DNA of 64,000 nt from Hyparrhenia diplandra (taxonomy: Eukaryota; Streptophyta; Magnoliopsida; Poales; Poaceae), in the NCBI GenBank assembly GCA_015847255.1, contig JADLZK010000221.1:1-64000 (forward strand), given 5' to 3'. The notes under the pieces are model-generated. The model was not told the origin of the DNA. It did not search any database and saw only the letters and a list, made by a program, of their open reading frames with translations. A program made the translations under genes and the position numbers. Shown piece after piece: positions 10,860 through 24,392 of this stretch; position 1 is the stretch's first letter; each line of letters opens with the position of its first letter.

Positions 10860-13073
10860 GTGGATAGGTTAGATGATGGTAGGAACAATTACATGGCATT
10901 CCCCAACCGTTAATATATGTTTCCGTATGTGACATTAGGGACTTCAGCGCGCTGATTTCAGCGTGAACTCAAAACAAAGAGAAGTTTGGAATCTGAATAT
11001 AGAATCGAGCTAGACTTTTTAGCGGTTGTGCAATCAAATGCCTAACCCTAGAGAACCTAAATTTGAAGAAGTGGACCATTAGAGAGTTTTTCTAAGAATC
11101 ACTTGTCATAGGCCTCAAAGTAGCACTTGTTTAGAGTGAGATCTTGGAATTCCATCGAAAAATATCTATGTCGACCTACGCACCGAAGCAAGAAGGGGAA
11201 CAACACGAAAGGTACATAGGAAGTTAGGGTGGATAGGTTAGATGATGGTAGGAACAATTACATGGCGTTCCCCAACCGTTAATATATGTTTCCGTATGTG
11301 ACATTAGGGACTGCTGGCGCTGATTTCAGCGCGAACTCAAAACAAAGAGAAGTTTCGAATCCGAATATAGAATCGAGCTAGACTTTTTAGCGGTTGTGCA
11401 ATCAAATTCCTCACCCTAGAGAACCTAAATTTGAAGAAGTGGACCATTAGAGAGTTTTTCTAAGAATCACTTGTCATAGGCCTCAAAGTAGCACTTGTTT
11501 AGAGTGAAATCTTGGAATTCCATCAAAAATATCTATGTCGACCTACGCACCGAAGCAAGAAGGGGAACAACACGAAAGGTACATAGGAAGTTAGGGTGGA
11601 TAGGTTAGATGATGGTAGGAACAATTACATGGCGTTCCCCAACCGTTAATATATGTTTCCGTATGTGACATTAGGGACTCGGGCGCTGATTTCAGCGAAC
11701 TCAAAACAAAGAGAAGTTTCAAATCCGGATATAGAATCGAGCTAGACTTTTTAGCGGTTGTGGAATCAAATGCCTCACCCTAGAGAACCTAAATTTGAAG
11801 AAGTGGACCATTAGAGAGTTTTTTTCTAAGAATCACTTGTCATAGGCCTCAAAGTAGCACTTGTTTAGAGTGAGATCTTGGAATTCCATCGAAAAAAATA
11901 TCTATGTCGACCTACGCATCGAGAAGCAAGAAGGGGAACAACACGAAAGGTACATAGGAAGTTAGGGTGGATAGGTTAGATGATGGTAGGAACAATTACA
12001 TGGCGTTCCCCAACCGTTAATATATGTTTCCGTATGTGACATTAGGGACTGCTGGCGCTGATTTCAGCGCGAACTCAAAACAAAGAGAAGTTTCGAATCC
12101 GGATATAGAATCGAGCTAGACTTTTTAGCGGTTGTGGAATCAAATGCCTCACCCTAGAGAACCTAAATTTGAAGAAGTGGACCATTAGAGAGTTTTTCTA
12201 AGAATCACTTGTCATAGGCCTCAAAGTAGCACTTGTTTAGAGTGAAATCTTGGAATTCCATCAAAAATATCTATGTCGACCTACGTACCGAAGCAAGAAG
12301 GGGAACAACACGAAAGGTACATAGGAAGTTAGGGTGGATAGGTTAGATGATGGTAGGAACAATTACATGGCGTTCCCCAACCGTTAATATATGTTTCCGT
12401 ATGTGACATTAGGGATCGGCCGGGCGCTGATTTCAGCGCGAACTCAAAACAAAGAGAAGTTTCGAATCCGGATATAGAATCGAGCTAGACATTTTTTAGC
12501 GGTTGTGGAATCAAATGCCTCACCCTAGAGAACCTTAATTTGAAGAAGTGGACCATTAGAGAGTTTTTCTAAGAATCACTTGTCATAGGCCTCAAAGTAG
12601 CACTTGTTTAGAGTGAAATCTTGGAATTCCATCGAAAATATCTATGTCGACCTACGCACCGAAGCAAGAAGGGGAACAACACGAAAGGTACATAGGAAGT
12701 TAGGGTGGATAGGTTAGATGATGGTAGGAACAATTACATGGCGTTCCCCAACCGTTAATATATGTTTCCGTATGTGACATTACGGACTCGGTGGCGCTGA
12801 TTTCAGCGCGAACTCAAAACAAAGAGATGATGTTAGGAATCCGGATAAAGAATCAAGCTAGACATTTTATGTTGTGGAATCAAATGCCCCACCCTAGAGA
12901 ACCTAAATTTGAAGAAGTGGACCATTAGAGAGTTTTTCTAAGAATCACTTGTCATAGGCCTCAAAGTGGCACTTGTTTAGAGTGAGATCTTGGAATTCCA
13001 TCGAAAATATCTATTTCGACCTACGAACTCAAAACAAGAAGGGAACAACACGAAAGGTACATAGGAAGTTAGG

Positions 13074-13413
13074 GTGGATAGGTTAGATGATGGTAGGAAC
13101 AATTACATGGCATTAGAGAACCTAAATTAAAATATGTGGACCATTATGTGTTTTTCTAAGAATCACTTGTCGTAGATTTCAAAGTCGAACTCAAAACAAA
13201 GTGAAATCTTGGAATTCCATATAAAATATCTATGTAGACTTTTTAGCGGTTGTGGAATCAAAAGGGCCTCACCCTAGAGAACCTAAATTTGAAGAAGTGG
13301 ACCATTAGATGTTTTTTCTAAGAATCAATTGTCATAGGCCTCAAAGTTAGCACTTGTTTAGAGTGAGATCTTGGAATTCCACGGAAAATAATATCTGATT
13401 TCGACCGAACTCA
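13074..13413 (+). repeat. Scrambled unit
   Basis: It starts as a normal monomer (GTGGATAGGTTAGATGATGG to TTACATGGC), then jumps to ATTAGAGAACC and repeats the CTAGAGAACC to TTGGAATTCC portion twice with unusual errors (AAAATATGTGGACC, GTCGTAGATTTC, CCACGGAAAATAATATC). Words from different monomer positions (GAACTCAAAACA, GATTTCGACC) appear out of order. All words come from the satellite itself. It could be a genuinely degenerate patch or a consensus error. Confidence 0.6.
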
Positions 13414-13780
13414 AAACAAGGGTTAGATGATGGTAGGAACAATTACATGGCGTTCCCCAACCGTTAATATATGTTTCCGTATGTGACATTACGGATTGCT
13501 GGCGCTGATTTCAGCGCGAACTCAAAACAAAGAGAAGTTTCGAATCCGAATATAGAATCGAGTTAGACTTTTTAGCGGTTGTGCAATCAAATTCCTCACC
13601 CTAGAGAACCTAAATTTGAAGAAGTGGACCATTAGAGAGTTTTTCTAAGAATCACTTGTCGTAGGCCTCAAAGTAGCACTTGTTTAGAGTGAAATCTTGG
13701 AATTCCATCGAAAATATCTATGTCGACCTACGCACCGAAGCAAGAAGGGGAACAACACGAAAGGTACATAGGAAGTTAGG

Positions 13781-14011
13781 GTGGATAGGTTAGATGATGG
13801 TAGGAACAATTACATGGCGTTCCCCAACCGTTAATATATGTTTCTGTATGTGACATTACGGACTGCTGGCGCTGATTTCAGCGCGAACTCAAAACAAAGG
13901 TTAGATGATGGTAGGAACATTTACATGGCGTTCCCCAACCGTTAATATATGTTTCCGTATGTGACATTACGGATCTGGATTTCCATGGGCGCTGATTTCA
14001 GCGCGAACTCA
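13781..14011 (+). repeat. Two S2 short units in tandem (111 and 120 bp)
   Basis: Unit one starts at 13781. It proceeds normally through the palindrome to GAACTCAAAACAAAG and then joins directly to GTTAGATGATGG of the next unit at about 13900. Unit two repeats the same joint near 14020. About 255 bp, from AGAAGTTT to GTGGATAG, are missing each time. The joint has a 2 bp (AG) overlap. Unit two carries an 8-9 bp insert (GGATTTCCAT) just before the palindrome. Confidence 0.8.
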
Positions 14012-15060
14012 AAACAAAGGTTAGATGATGGTAGGAACAATTACATGGCGTTCCCCAACCGTTAATATATGTTTCCGTATGTGACATTACGGACTGCTGG
14101 CGCTGATTTCAGCGCGAACTCAAAGCAAAGAGAAGTTTCAAATCCGGATATAGAATCGAGCCAGACTTTTTAGCGGTTGTGGAATCAAATGCCTCACCCT
14201 AGAGAACCTAAATTTGAAGAAGTGGACCATTAGAGAGTTTTTTCTAAGAATCACTTGTCATAGGCCTCAAAGTAGCACTTGTTTAGAGTGAGATCTTGGA
14301 ATTCCATCGAAAATATCTATGTCGACCTACGTACCAAAACAAGAAGGGGAACAACACGAAAGGTACATAGGAAGTTAGGGTGGATAGGTTAGATGATGGT
14401 AGGAACAATTACATGGCGTTCCCCAATTGTTAATATATGTTTCCGTATGTGACATTAGGGACTGCTGGCGCTGATTTCAGAGCGAACTTAAAACAAAGAG
14501 AACTTTCCAATCCGGATATAGAATCGAGCTAGACTTTTTAGCGGTTGTGGAATCAAACGCCTCACCCTAGAGAACCTAAATTTGAAGAAGTGGACCATTA
14601 GAGAGTTTTTCTAAGAATCACTTGTCATAGGCCTCAAAGTAGCACTTGTTTAGAGTGAAATCTTGGAATTCCATCGAAAATATCTATGTCGACCTACGCA
14701 CCGAAGCAAGAAGGGGAACAACACGAAAGGTACATAGGAAGTTAGGGTGGATAGGTTAGATGATGGTAGGAACAATTACATGGCGTTCCCCAACCGTTAA
14801 TATATGTTTCCGTATGTGACATTAGGGACTCCTGGCGCTGATTTCAGCGCGAACTCAAAACAAAGAGAAGTTACGAATCCGAATATAGAATCGAGCTACA
14901 CTTTTTAGCGGTTGTGGAATCAAATGCCTCACCCTAGAGAACCTAAATTTGAAGAAGTGGACCATTAGAGAGTTTTTTTAAGAATCACTTGTCGTAGGCC
15001 TCAAAGTCGCACTTGTTTAGAGTGAAATCTTGGAATTCCATCGAAAATATCTATGTCGAC

Positions 15061-15175
15061 CTACGCGAAACAAGAAGGGAACAAGAAGGATAGTAGGAAC
15101 AATTACATTGCGTTGTTTAGAGTGAGATCTTGGAATTCCATTGACGAAAGGTACATAGGTACATAGGAAGTTAGG
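15061..15175 (+). repeat. Rearranged S1 relic
   Basis: After CCTACGCGAAACAAG the sequence reads ACAAGAAGGATAGTAGGAAC, then ATTACATTGCGTTG and TTTAGAGTGAGATC. That is the S1 joint, but without a GTGGATAGGTTAGATG start. The end is fused, with CCATTGACGAAAGG and a duplicated GGTACATAGGTACATAGG. It counts as an S1 copy that lost its start and part of its end. Confidence 0.65.
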
Positions 15176-16689
15176 GTGGATAGGTTAGATGATGGTAGGA
15201 ACAATTACATGGCGTTCCCCAACCGTTAATATATGTTTCCGTATGTGACATTAGGGACTGCTGGCGCTGATTTCAGCGTGAACTCAAAACAAAGAGAAGT
15301 TTAGAATCCGAATATGGAATCGAGCTAGACTTTTTAGCGGTTGTGCAATCAAATTCCTCACCCTAGAGAACCTAAATTTGAAGAAGGGGACCATTAGAGA
15401 GTTTTTCTAAGAATCACTTGTCATAGGCCTCAAAGTAGCACTTGTTTAGAGTGAAATCTTGGAATTCCATTGAAAATATCTATGTCGACCTACGCACCGA
15501 AGCAAGAAGGGGAACAACACGAAAGGTACATAGGAAGTTAGGGTGGATAGGTTAGATGATGGTAGGAACAATTACATGGCGTTCCCCAACCGTTAATATA
15601 TGTTTCCGTATGTGACATTAGGGACTGCTGGCGCTGATTTCAGCGCGAACTCAAAACAAAGAGAAGTTTCGAATCCGAATATAGAATCGAGCTACACTTT
15701 TTAGCGGTTGTGGAATCAAATGCCTCACCCTAGAGAACCTAAATTTGAAGAAGTGGACCATTAGAGAGTTTTTCTAAGAATCACTTGTCGTAGGCCTCAA
15801 AGTCGCACTTGTTTAGAGTGAAATCTTGGAATTCCATCGAAAATATCTATGTTGACCTACGCATACCGAAGCAAGAAGGGGAACAACACGAAAGGTACAT
15901 AGGAAGTTAGGGTGGATAGGTTAGATGATGGTAGGAACAATTACATGGCGTTCCCCAACCGTTAATATATGTTTCCGTATGTGACATTAGGGACTAGGCT
16001 ACATGGCGTTGATTTCAGACATTGCGAACTCAAAAAAAAAAGAAGTTTCGAATCCGAATATGGAATCGAGCTAGACTTTTTAGCGGTTGTGCAATCAAAT
16101 TCCTCACCCTAGAGAACCTAAATTTGAAGAAGGGGACCATTAGAGTTTTTCTTTCTAAGAATCACTTGTCATAGGCCTCAAAGTAGCACTTGCTTAGAGT
16201 GAGATCTTGGAATTCCATCGAAAATATCTATCGACCTACGCATCGAAACTCAAAGGTACATAGGAAGTTAGGGTGGATAGGTTAGATGATGGTAGGAACA
16301 ATTACATGGCGTTCCCCAACCGTTAATATATGTTTCCGTATGTGACATTAGGGATTGGCGGGCGCTGATTTCAGCGAACTCAAAACAAAGAGAAGTTTCG
16401 AATCCGAATATAGAATCGAGCTAGACTTTTTAGCGGTTGTGGAATCAAATGCCTCACCCTAGAGAACCTAAATTTGAAGAAGTGGACCATTAGAGAGTTT
16501 TTCTAAGAATCACTTGTCATAGGCCTCAAAGTAGCACTTGTTTAGAGTGAAATCTTGGAATTCCATCGAAAATATCTATGTTGACCTACGCACCGAAGCA
16601 AGAAGGGGAACAACACGAAAGGTACATAGGAAGTTAGGGTGGATAGGTTAGATGATGGTAGGAACAATTACATGGCGTTCCCCAACCGT

Positions 16690-16770
16690 TAATATATGTT
16701 TCCGATTTCGCGAACTCAAAACAAATGTGACATTAATATATGTTTCCGTATGTGACATTACGGATTGCCG
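16690..16770 (+). repeat. Partial internal duplication in the 16639 unit
   Basis: After TATATGTTTCCG the sequence reads ATTTCGCGAACTCAAAAC and AAATGTGACATTAATATATG, then repeats TTTCCGTATGTGACATTACGG. The unit is 412 bp instead of about 367. The inserted words GATTTC and GCGAACTCAAAACAAA belong just downstream in the same unit, so the extra DNA is internally derived. Confidence 0.65.
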
Positions 16771-17766
16771 GGCGCTGATTTCAGCGCGAACTCAAAACAA
16801 AGAGAAGTTTCGAATCCGAATATAGAATCAAGCTAGACTTTTTAGCGGTTGTGCAATCAAATTCCTCACCCTAGAGAACCTAAATTTAAAGAAGTGGACT
16901 ATTAGAGAGTTTTTCTAAGAATCACTTGTCATAGGCCTCAAAGTAGCACTTGTTTAGAGTGAAATCTTGGAATTCCATCGAAAATATCTATGTCGACCTA
17001 CGCACCGAAGCAAGAAGGGGAACAACACGAAAGGTACATAGGAAGTTAGGGTGGATAGGTTAGATGATGGTAGGAACAATTACATGGCGTTCCCCAACCG
17101 TTAATATATGTTTCCGTATGTGACATTAGGGACTGCTGGCGCTGATTTCAGCGCGAACTCAAAACAAAGAGAAGTTTCAAAATATAGAATCGAGCTAGAC
17201 TTTTTTAGCGGTTGTGCAATCAAATTCCTCACCCTAGAGAACCTAAATTTGAAGAAGTGGACCATTAGAGAGTTTTTCTAAGAATCACTTGTCGTAGGCC
17301 TCAAAGTAGCACTTGTTTAGAGTGAAATCTTGGAATTCCATCAAAAATATCTATGTCGACCTTTCGAAGCAAGAAGGGGAACAACACGAAAGGTACATAG
17401 GAAGTTAGGGTGGATAGGTTAGATGATGGTAGGAACAATTACATGGCGTTCCCCAACCGTTAATGTATGTGACATTAGGGACTGTTGGCGCTGATTTCAG
17501 CGCGAACTCAAAACAAAGAGAAGTTTCGAATCCGAATATAGAATCGAGCTACACTTTTTAGCGGTTGTGGAATCAAATGCCTCACCCTAGAGAACCTAAA
17601 TTTGAAGAAGTGGACCATTAGAGAGTTTTTCTAAGAATCACTTGTCGTAGGCCTCAAAGTCGCACTTGTTTAGAGTGAAATCTTGGAATTCCATCGAAAA
17701 TATCTATGTCGACCTACGCACCGAAGCAAGAAGGGGAACAACACGAAAGGTACATAGGAAGTTAGG

Positions 17767-17877
17767 GTGGATAGGTTAGATGATGGTAGGAACAATTACA
17801 TGGCGTTCCCCAACCGTTAATATATGTTTCCGTATGTGACATTACGGACTGCTGGCGTTGATTTCAGTGCGAACTCA
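17767..17877 (+). repeat. S2 short unit, 111 bp
   Basis: It has the same CAAAACAAAG to GTTAGATGATGG joint as at 13900, at position 17879-17890. Both this unit and the next one have GACATTACGG, as in the 13.8 kb pair, which fits amplification from a common source. Confidence 0.8.
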
Positions 17878-18499
17878 AAACAAAGGTTAGATGATGGTAG
17901 GAACAATTACATGGCGTTCCCCAACCGTTAATATATGTTTCCGTATGTGACATTACGGACTCCTGGCGCTGATTTCAGCGCGAACTCAAAACAAAGAGAA
18001 GTTTCGAATCCGAATATAGAATCGAGCTAGACTTTTTAGCGGTTGTGCAATCAAATGCCTCACCCTAGAGAACCTAAATTTGAAGAAGGGGACCATTAGA
18101 GAGTTTTTCTAAGAATCACTTGTCATAGGCCTCAAAGTAGCACTTGTTTAGAGTGAAATCTTGGAATTCCATCGAAAATATCTATGTCGACCTACGCACC
18201 GAAGCAAGAAGGGGAACAACACGAAAGGTACATAGGAAGTTAGGGTGGATAGGTTAGATGATGGTAGGAACAATTACATGGCGTTCCCCAACCGTTAATA
18301 TATGTTTCCGTATGTGACATTAGGGACTGGCGGGCGCTGATTTCAGCGCGAACTCAAAACAAACAAAGTTTTGAATGAATATGGAATCGAGCTAGACTTT
18401 TTAGCGGTTGTGCAATCAAATTCCTCACCCTAGAGAACCTAAATTTGAAGAATGGACCATTAGAGAGTTTTTCTAAGAATCACTTGTCATAGGCCTCAA

Positions 18500-18700
18500 A
18501 GTAGCACTTGTTTAGAGTGAAATCTTGGAATTCCATTGGCTGACCTTGATGCGAAGCAAGAAGGGGAACTCAAAGGTACATAGGGTTAGATGGATAGGTT
18601 AGAATGATGGTAGGAACAATTACATGGCGTTCCCCAACCGTTAATATATGTTTCCGTATGTGACATTATATGGGACTGTGACATTACGGGCGCTGATTTC
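18500..18700 (+). repeat. Scrambled junction between two units
   Basis: Around 18535 the normal CCATCGAAAATATC to GTCGACC is replaced by CCATTGGCTGACCTTGATGC. The unit end reads GGAACTCAAAGGTACATAG and GGTTAGATGGATAGG. Near 18660 the pre-palindrome segment holds an extra GTGACATTACGG copy. No foreign sequence is seen. Confidence 0.6.
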
Positions 18701-19706
18701 AGCGCGAACTCAAAACAAAGAGAAGTTTCAAATCCGGATATAGAATCGAGCTAGACTTTTTAGCGGTTGTGGAATCAAATGCCTCACCCTAGAGAACCTA
18801 AATTTGAAGAAGTGGACCATTAGAGAGTTTTTTCTAAGAATCACTTGTCATAGGCCTCAAAGTAGCACTTGTTTAGAGTGAAATCTTGGAATTCCATCGA
18901 AAATATCTATATGTCGACCTACGTACCAAAACAAGAAGGGGAACAACACGAAAGGTACATAGGAAGTTAGGGTGGATAGGTTAGATGATGGTAGGAACAA
19001 TTACATGGCGTTCCCCAACCGTTAATATATGTTTCCGTATGTGACATTAGGGGGCTGGCGCTGATTTTCAGAGCGAACTCAAAACAAAGAGAACTTTCGA
19101 ATCCGGATATAGAATCGAGCTAGACTTTTTAGCGGTTGTGGAATCAAATGCCTCACCCTAGAGAACCTAAATTTGAAGAAGTGGACCATTAGAGAGTTTT
19201 TCTAAGAATCACTTGTCGTAGGCCTCAAAGTAGCACTTGTTTAGAGTGAAATCTTGGAATTCCATCAAAAATATCTATGTCAACCTACGCACCAAAGCAA
19301 GAAGGGGAACAACACGAAAGGTACATAGGAAGTTAGGGTGGATAGGTTAGATGATGGTAGGAACAATTACATGGCGTTCCCCAACCGTTAATATATGTTT
19401 CCGTATGTGACATTAGGGACTGCTGGCGCTGATTTCAGCGCGAACTCAAAACAAAGAGAAGTTTCGAATCCGGATATAGAATCGAGCTAGACTATTTAGC
19501 GGTTGTGGAATCAAATGCCTCACCATAGAGAACCTAAATTTGAAGAAGTGGACCATTAGAGAGTTTTTTCTAAGAATCACTTGTCATAGGCCTCAAAGTA
19601 GCACTTGTTTAGAGTGAAATCTTGGAATTCCATCGAAAATATCTATGTCGACCTACGCACCAAAAACAAGAAGGGGAACAACACGAAAGGTACATAGGAA
19701 GTTAGG

Positions 19707-19847
19707 GTGGATAGGTTAGATGATGGTAGGAACAATTACATGGCGTTCCCCAACCGTTAATATATGTTTAGAGTGAGATCTTGACATTGAAAGGACTGTC
19801 GACCAAACGCACCATAACAAGAAGTGGGAACGACACGAAACTCATAA
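19707..19847 (+). repeat. Short unit of unique type, ~141 bp
   Basis: It starts normally up to CGTTAATATATG, then jumps to TTTAGAGTGAGATCTTG. The joint lies in a 5 bp word (TGTTT) shared by ATATATGTTTCCG and CACTTGTTTAGAG, so it is an independent microhomology deletion, different from S1. The rest is corrupted (GACATTGAAAGGACTGTCGACC) and ends ACTCATAAAAACAAAG before an S2-type joint. Confidence 0.65.
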
Positions 19848-20219
19848 AAACAAAGGTTAGATGATGGTAGGAACAATTACATGGCGTTCCCCAACCGTTA
19901 ATATATGTTTCGATGATGTGACATTACGGACTGGCCGGGCGCTGATTTCATAGCGAACTCAAAACAAAGAGAAGTTTTGAATCTGAATATAGAATCGAAA
20001 GCTAGACTTTTTAGCGGTTGTGCAATCAAATGCCTCACCCTAGAGAACCTAAATTTGAAGAAGGGACCATTAGAGAGTTTTTTCTAAGAATCACTTGTCA
20101 TAGGCCTCAAAGTAGCACTTGTTTAGAGTGAGATCTTGGAATTCCATCGAAAATATCTATGTCGACCTACATAACGAAGCAAGAAGGGGAACAACACGAA
20201 AGGTACATAGAAAGTTAGG
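19848..20219 (+). repeat. Full unit entered through an S2 joint
   Basis: The unit begins at an ACAAAG to GTTAGATGATGG joint instead of GTGGATAGG. It has TTTCGATGATGTGACATTACGG and a GGCCGGGCGCTG pre-palindrome segment. The remainder is a normal unit with small indels. Confidence 0.65.
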
Positions 20220-22050
20220 GTGGATAGGTTAGATGATGGTAGGAACAATTACATGGCGTTCCCCAACCGTTAATATATGTTTCCGTATGTGACATTAGGG
20301 ATTGCTGGCGCTGATTTCAGCGCGAACTCAAAACAAAGAGAAGTTTGAATCCGAATATAGAATCGAGCTAGACTTTTTTAGCGGTTGTGCAATCAAATTC
20401 CTCACCCTAGAGAACCTAAATTTGAAGAAGTGGACCATTAGAGAGTTTTTCTAAGAATCACTTGTCATAGGCCTCAAAGTAGCACTTGTTTAGAGTGAAA
20501 TCTTGGAATTCCATCGAAAATATCTATGTCGACCTACGCACCAGAAGCAAGAAAGGGGAACAACACGAAAGGTACATAGGAAGTTAGGGTGGATAGGTTA
20601 GATGATGGTAGGAACAATTACATGGCGTTCCCCAACCGTTAATATATGTTTCCGTATGTGACATTAGGGATTTGCCGGGCGCTGATTTCAGCGCGAACTC
20701 AAAACAAAGGAATGGGATATAGAATCGAGCTAGACTTTTTAGCGGTTGTGCAATCAAATTCCTCACCCTAGAGAACCTAAATTTGAAGAAGTGGACCATT
20801 AGAGAGTTTTTCTAAGAATCACTTGTCGTAGGCCTCAAAGTAGCACTTGTTTAGAGTGAAATCTTGGAATTCCATCGAAAATATCTATGTCGACCTACGA
20901 TTTCGAAGCAAGAAGGGAACAACACGAAAGGTACATAGGAAGTTAGGGTGGATAGGTTAGATGATGGTAGGAACAATTACATGGCGTTCCCCAACCGTTA
21001 ATATATGTTTCCGTATGTGACATTAGGGACTGCTTGGCGCTGATTTCAGCGCGAACTCAAAACAAAGAGAAGTTTTGAATCCGGATATAGAATCGAGCTA
21101 GACTTTTTAGCGGTTGTGGAATCAAATGCCTCACCCTAGAGAACCTAAATTTGAAGAAGTGGACCATTAGAGAGTTTTTCTAAGAATCACTTGTCATAGG
21201 CCTCAAAGTAGCACTTGTTTAGAGTGAAATCTTGGAATTCCATCAAAAATATCTATGTCGACCTACGCACCAAAACAAGAAGGGGAACAACACGAAAGGT
21301 ACATAGGAAGTTAGGGTGGATAGGTTAGATGATGGTAGGAACAATTACATGGCGTTCCCCAACCGTTAATATATGTTTCCGTATGTGACATTAGGGACTG
21401 CCGGGCGCTGATTTCAGCGCGAACTCAAAACAAAGAGAAGTTTGAATCCGGATATAGAATCGAGCTAGACTTTTTAGCGGTTGTGGAATCAAATGCCTCA
21501 CCCTAGAGAACCTAAATTTGAAGAAGTGGACCATTAGAGAGTTTTTCTAAGAATCACTTGTCATAGGCCTCAAAGTAGCACTTGTTTAGAGTGAAATCTT
21601 GGAATTCCATCGAAAATATCTATGTCAACCTACGCACCAAAACAAGAAGGGGAACAACACGAAAGGTACATAGGAAGTTAGGGTGGATAGGTTAGATGAT
21701 GGTAGGAACAATTACATGGCGTTCCCCAACCGTTAATATATGTTTCCGTATGTGACATTAGGGACTGCTGGCGCTGATTTCAGCGCAAACTCAAAACAAA
21801 GAGAAGTTTTGAATCCGGCCATAGAATCGGCTAGACTTTTTTAGCGGTTGTGGAATCAAATGCCTCACCCTAGAGAACTTAAATTTGAAGAAGTGGACCA
21901 TTAGAGAGTTTTTCTAAGAATCACTTGTCATAGGCCTCAAAGTAGCACTTTGTTTGGAGTGAAATATTGGAATTCCATCGAAAATATCTATGTCACCTAG
22001 AGAACCTAAACAAGAAGGGGAACAACACGAAAGGTACATATGAAGTTAGG

Positions 22051-22191
22051 GTGGATAGGTTAGATGATGGTAGAAACAATTACATTGCGTTGTTTAGAGT
22101 GAGATCTTGGAATTCCATTGAAAATATCTATATGACGACCACGTACCATAACAAGAAGGGGAACGACACGAAAGGTACATAGGAAGTTAGG
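22051..22191 (+). repeat. S1 short unit, 141 bp
   Basis: It has the S1 joint ATTGCGTTGTTTAGAGTGAG, preceded by TTTGGAGTGAAATATTGG and ACATATGAAG. The hotspot after CTATATGACGACC is altered. The following unit has the GTTGTGCAATC and GAAGGGGACC pair. Confidence 0.85.
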
Positions 22192-24392
22192 GTGGATAGG
22201 TTAGATGATGGTAGGAACAATTACATGGCGTTCCCCAACCGTTAATATATGTTTCCGTATGTGACATTAGGGACTGGCTGGCGCTGATTTCAGCGAACTC
22301 TCAAAACAAAGAGAAGTTTTTGAATCCGAATATAGAATCGAGCTAGACTTTTTAGCGGTTGTGCAATCAAATGCCTCACCCTAGAGAACCTAAATTTGAA
22401 GAAGGGGACCATTAGAGAGTTTTTCTAAGAATCACTTGTCATAGGCCTCAAAGTAGCACTTGTTTAGAGTGAAATCTTGGAATTCCATTGAAAATATCTA
22501 TGTCGACCTACATAACGAGAAGCAAGAAGGGGAACAACACGAAAAGGTACATAGGAAGTTAGGGTGGATAGGTTAGATGATGGTAGGAACAATTACATGG
22601 CGTTCCCCAACCGTTAATATATGTTTCCGTATGTGACATTAGGGACTGCTGGCGCTGATTTCAGCGTGAACTCAAAACAAAGAGAAGTTTCGAATCCGAA
22701 TATAGAATCGAGCTAGACTTTTTAGCGGTTGTGGAATCAAAATGCCTCACCCTAGAGACCCTAAATTTGAAGAAGTGGACCATTAGGGAGTTTTTCTAAG
22801 AATCACTTGTCATAGGCCTCAAAGTAGCACTTGTTTAGAGTGAAATCTTGGAATTCCATCGAAAATATCTATGTCGACCTACGCACTTAGAAGCAAGAAG
22901 GGGAACGACACGAAAGGTACATAGGAAGTTAGGGTGGATAGGTTAGATGATGGTAGGAACAATTACATGGCGTTCCCCAACCGTTAATATATGTTTCCGT
23001 ATGTGACATTAGGGATCTGGCGGCGCTGATTTCAGCGCGAACTCAAAACAAAAAGAAGTTTCGAATCGGATATAGAATCGAGCTAGACTTTTTAGCGGTT
23101 GTGGAATCAAATTCCTCACCCTAGAGAACCTAAATTTGAAGAAGTGGACCATTAGAGAGTTTTTCTAAGAATCACTTGTCATAGGCCTCAAAGTAGCACT
23201 TGTTTAGAGTGAAATCTTGGAATTCCATCGAAAATATCTATGTCGACCTACGCACCGAAGAAAGCAAGAAGGGGAGCAAACACGAAAGGTACATAGGAAG
23301 TTAGGGTGGATAGGTTAGATGATGGTAGGAACAATTACATGGCGTTCCCCAACCGTTAATATATGTTTCCGTATGTGACATTAGGGACTGCCGGGCGCTG
23401 ATTTCAGCGAACTCAAAACAAAAGAAGTTTGAATCGAATATAGAATCGAGCTACACTTTTTAGCGGTTGTGGAATCAAATGCCTCACCCTAGAGAACCTA
23501 AATTTGAAGAAGTGGACCATTAGAGAGTTTTTCTAAGAATCACTTGTCGTAGGCCTCAAAGTCGCACTTGTTTAGAGTGAAATCTTGGAATTCCATCGAA
23601 AATATCTATGTCGACCTACGCACCAAAGCAAGAAGGGGAACAACACGAAAGGTACATAGGAAGTTAGGGTGGATAGGTTAGATGATGGTAGGAACAATTA
23701 CATGGCGTTCCCCAACCGTTAATATATGTTTCCGTATGTGACATTATGATGGGACTGGCGTTGGCGTTGATTTCGGTGCGAACTCAAAACAAAGAAAGTT
23801 TTGAATATAGAATCGAGCTAGAACTTTTTAGCGGTTGTGGAATCAAATGCCTCACCCTAGAGAACCTAAATTTGAATAGGGGACCATTATGTTTCTAAGA
23901 ATCACTTGTCATAGGCCTCAAAGTAGCACTTGTTTAGAGTGAAATCTTGGAATTCCATCGAAAATATCTATATTCCACCTACGCGGCGAAGCAAGAAGGG
24001 GAACAACTCAAAACATAGGAAAGGGTGGATAGGTTAGATGATGGTAGGAACAATTACATGGCGTTCCCCAACCGTTAATATATGTTTCCGTATGTGACAT
24101 TAGGGACTCTTGGCGCTGATTTCAGCGCGAACTCAAAACAAAGAGAAGTTTTGAATCGAATATAGAATCGAGCTAGACTTTTTTAGCGGTTGTGCAATCA
24201 AATTCCTCACCCTAGAGAACCTAAATTTGAAGAAGTGGACCATTAGAGAGTTTTTCTAAGAATCACTTGTCATAGGCCTCAAAGTAGCACTTGTTTAGAG
24301 TGAAATCTTGGAATTCCATCGAAAATATCTATGTCGACCTACGCAAGAGAAGCAAGAAGGGGAACAACACGAAAGGTACATAGGAAGTTAGG

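Larger units (their letters stand above)
6047..13073 (+). repeat. Middle domain 1: new monomer family
   Basis: Full units start near 6047, 6415, 6922, 7429, 7796, 8161, 8530, 8898, 9267, 9641, 10008, 10382, 10860, 11229, 11596, 11967, 12334 and 12705. They are mostly 365-374 bp, and short units are inserted at 6783, 7289 and 10747. Tags are ATGGCGTTCCCC, TTTCCGTATGTGAC, GGCGCTGATTTCAGCG, CAAAACAAAGAGAAG and ATATAGAATCGAGC. Both GTTGTGCAATC and GTTGTGGAATC occur, as do GAAGGGGACC and GAAGTGGACC. The unit at 6922 still has left-domain tags (TAAATTGCGCTCC, CTGGAGCTGATTT), so the border is interleaved rather than clean. Confidence 0.85.
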
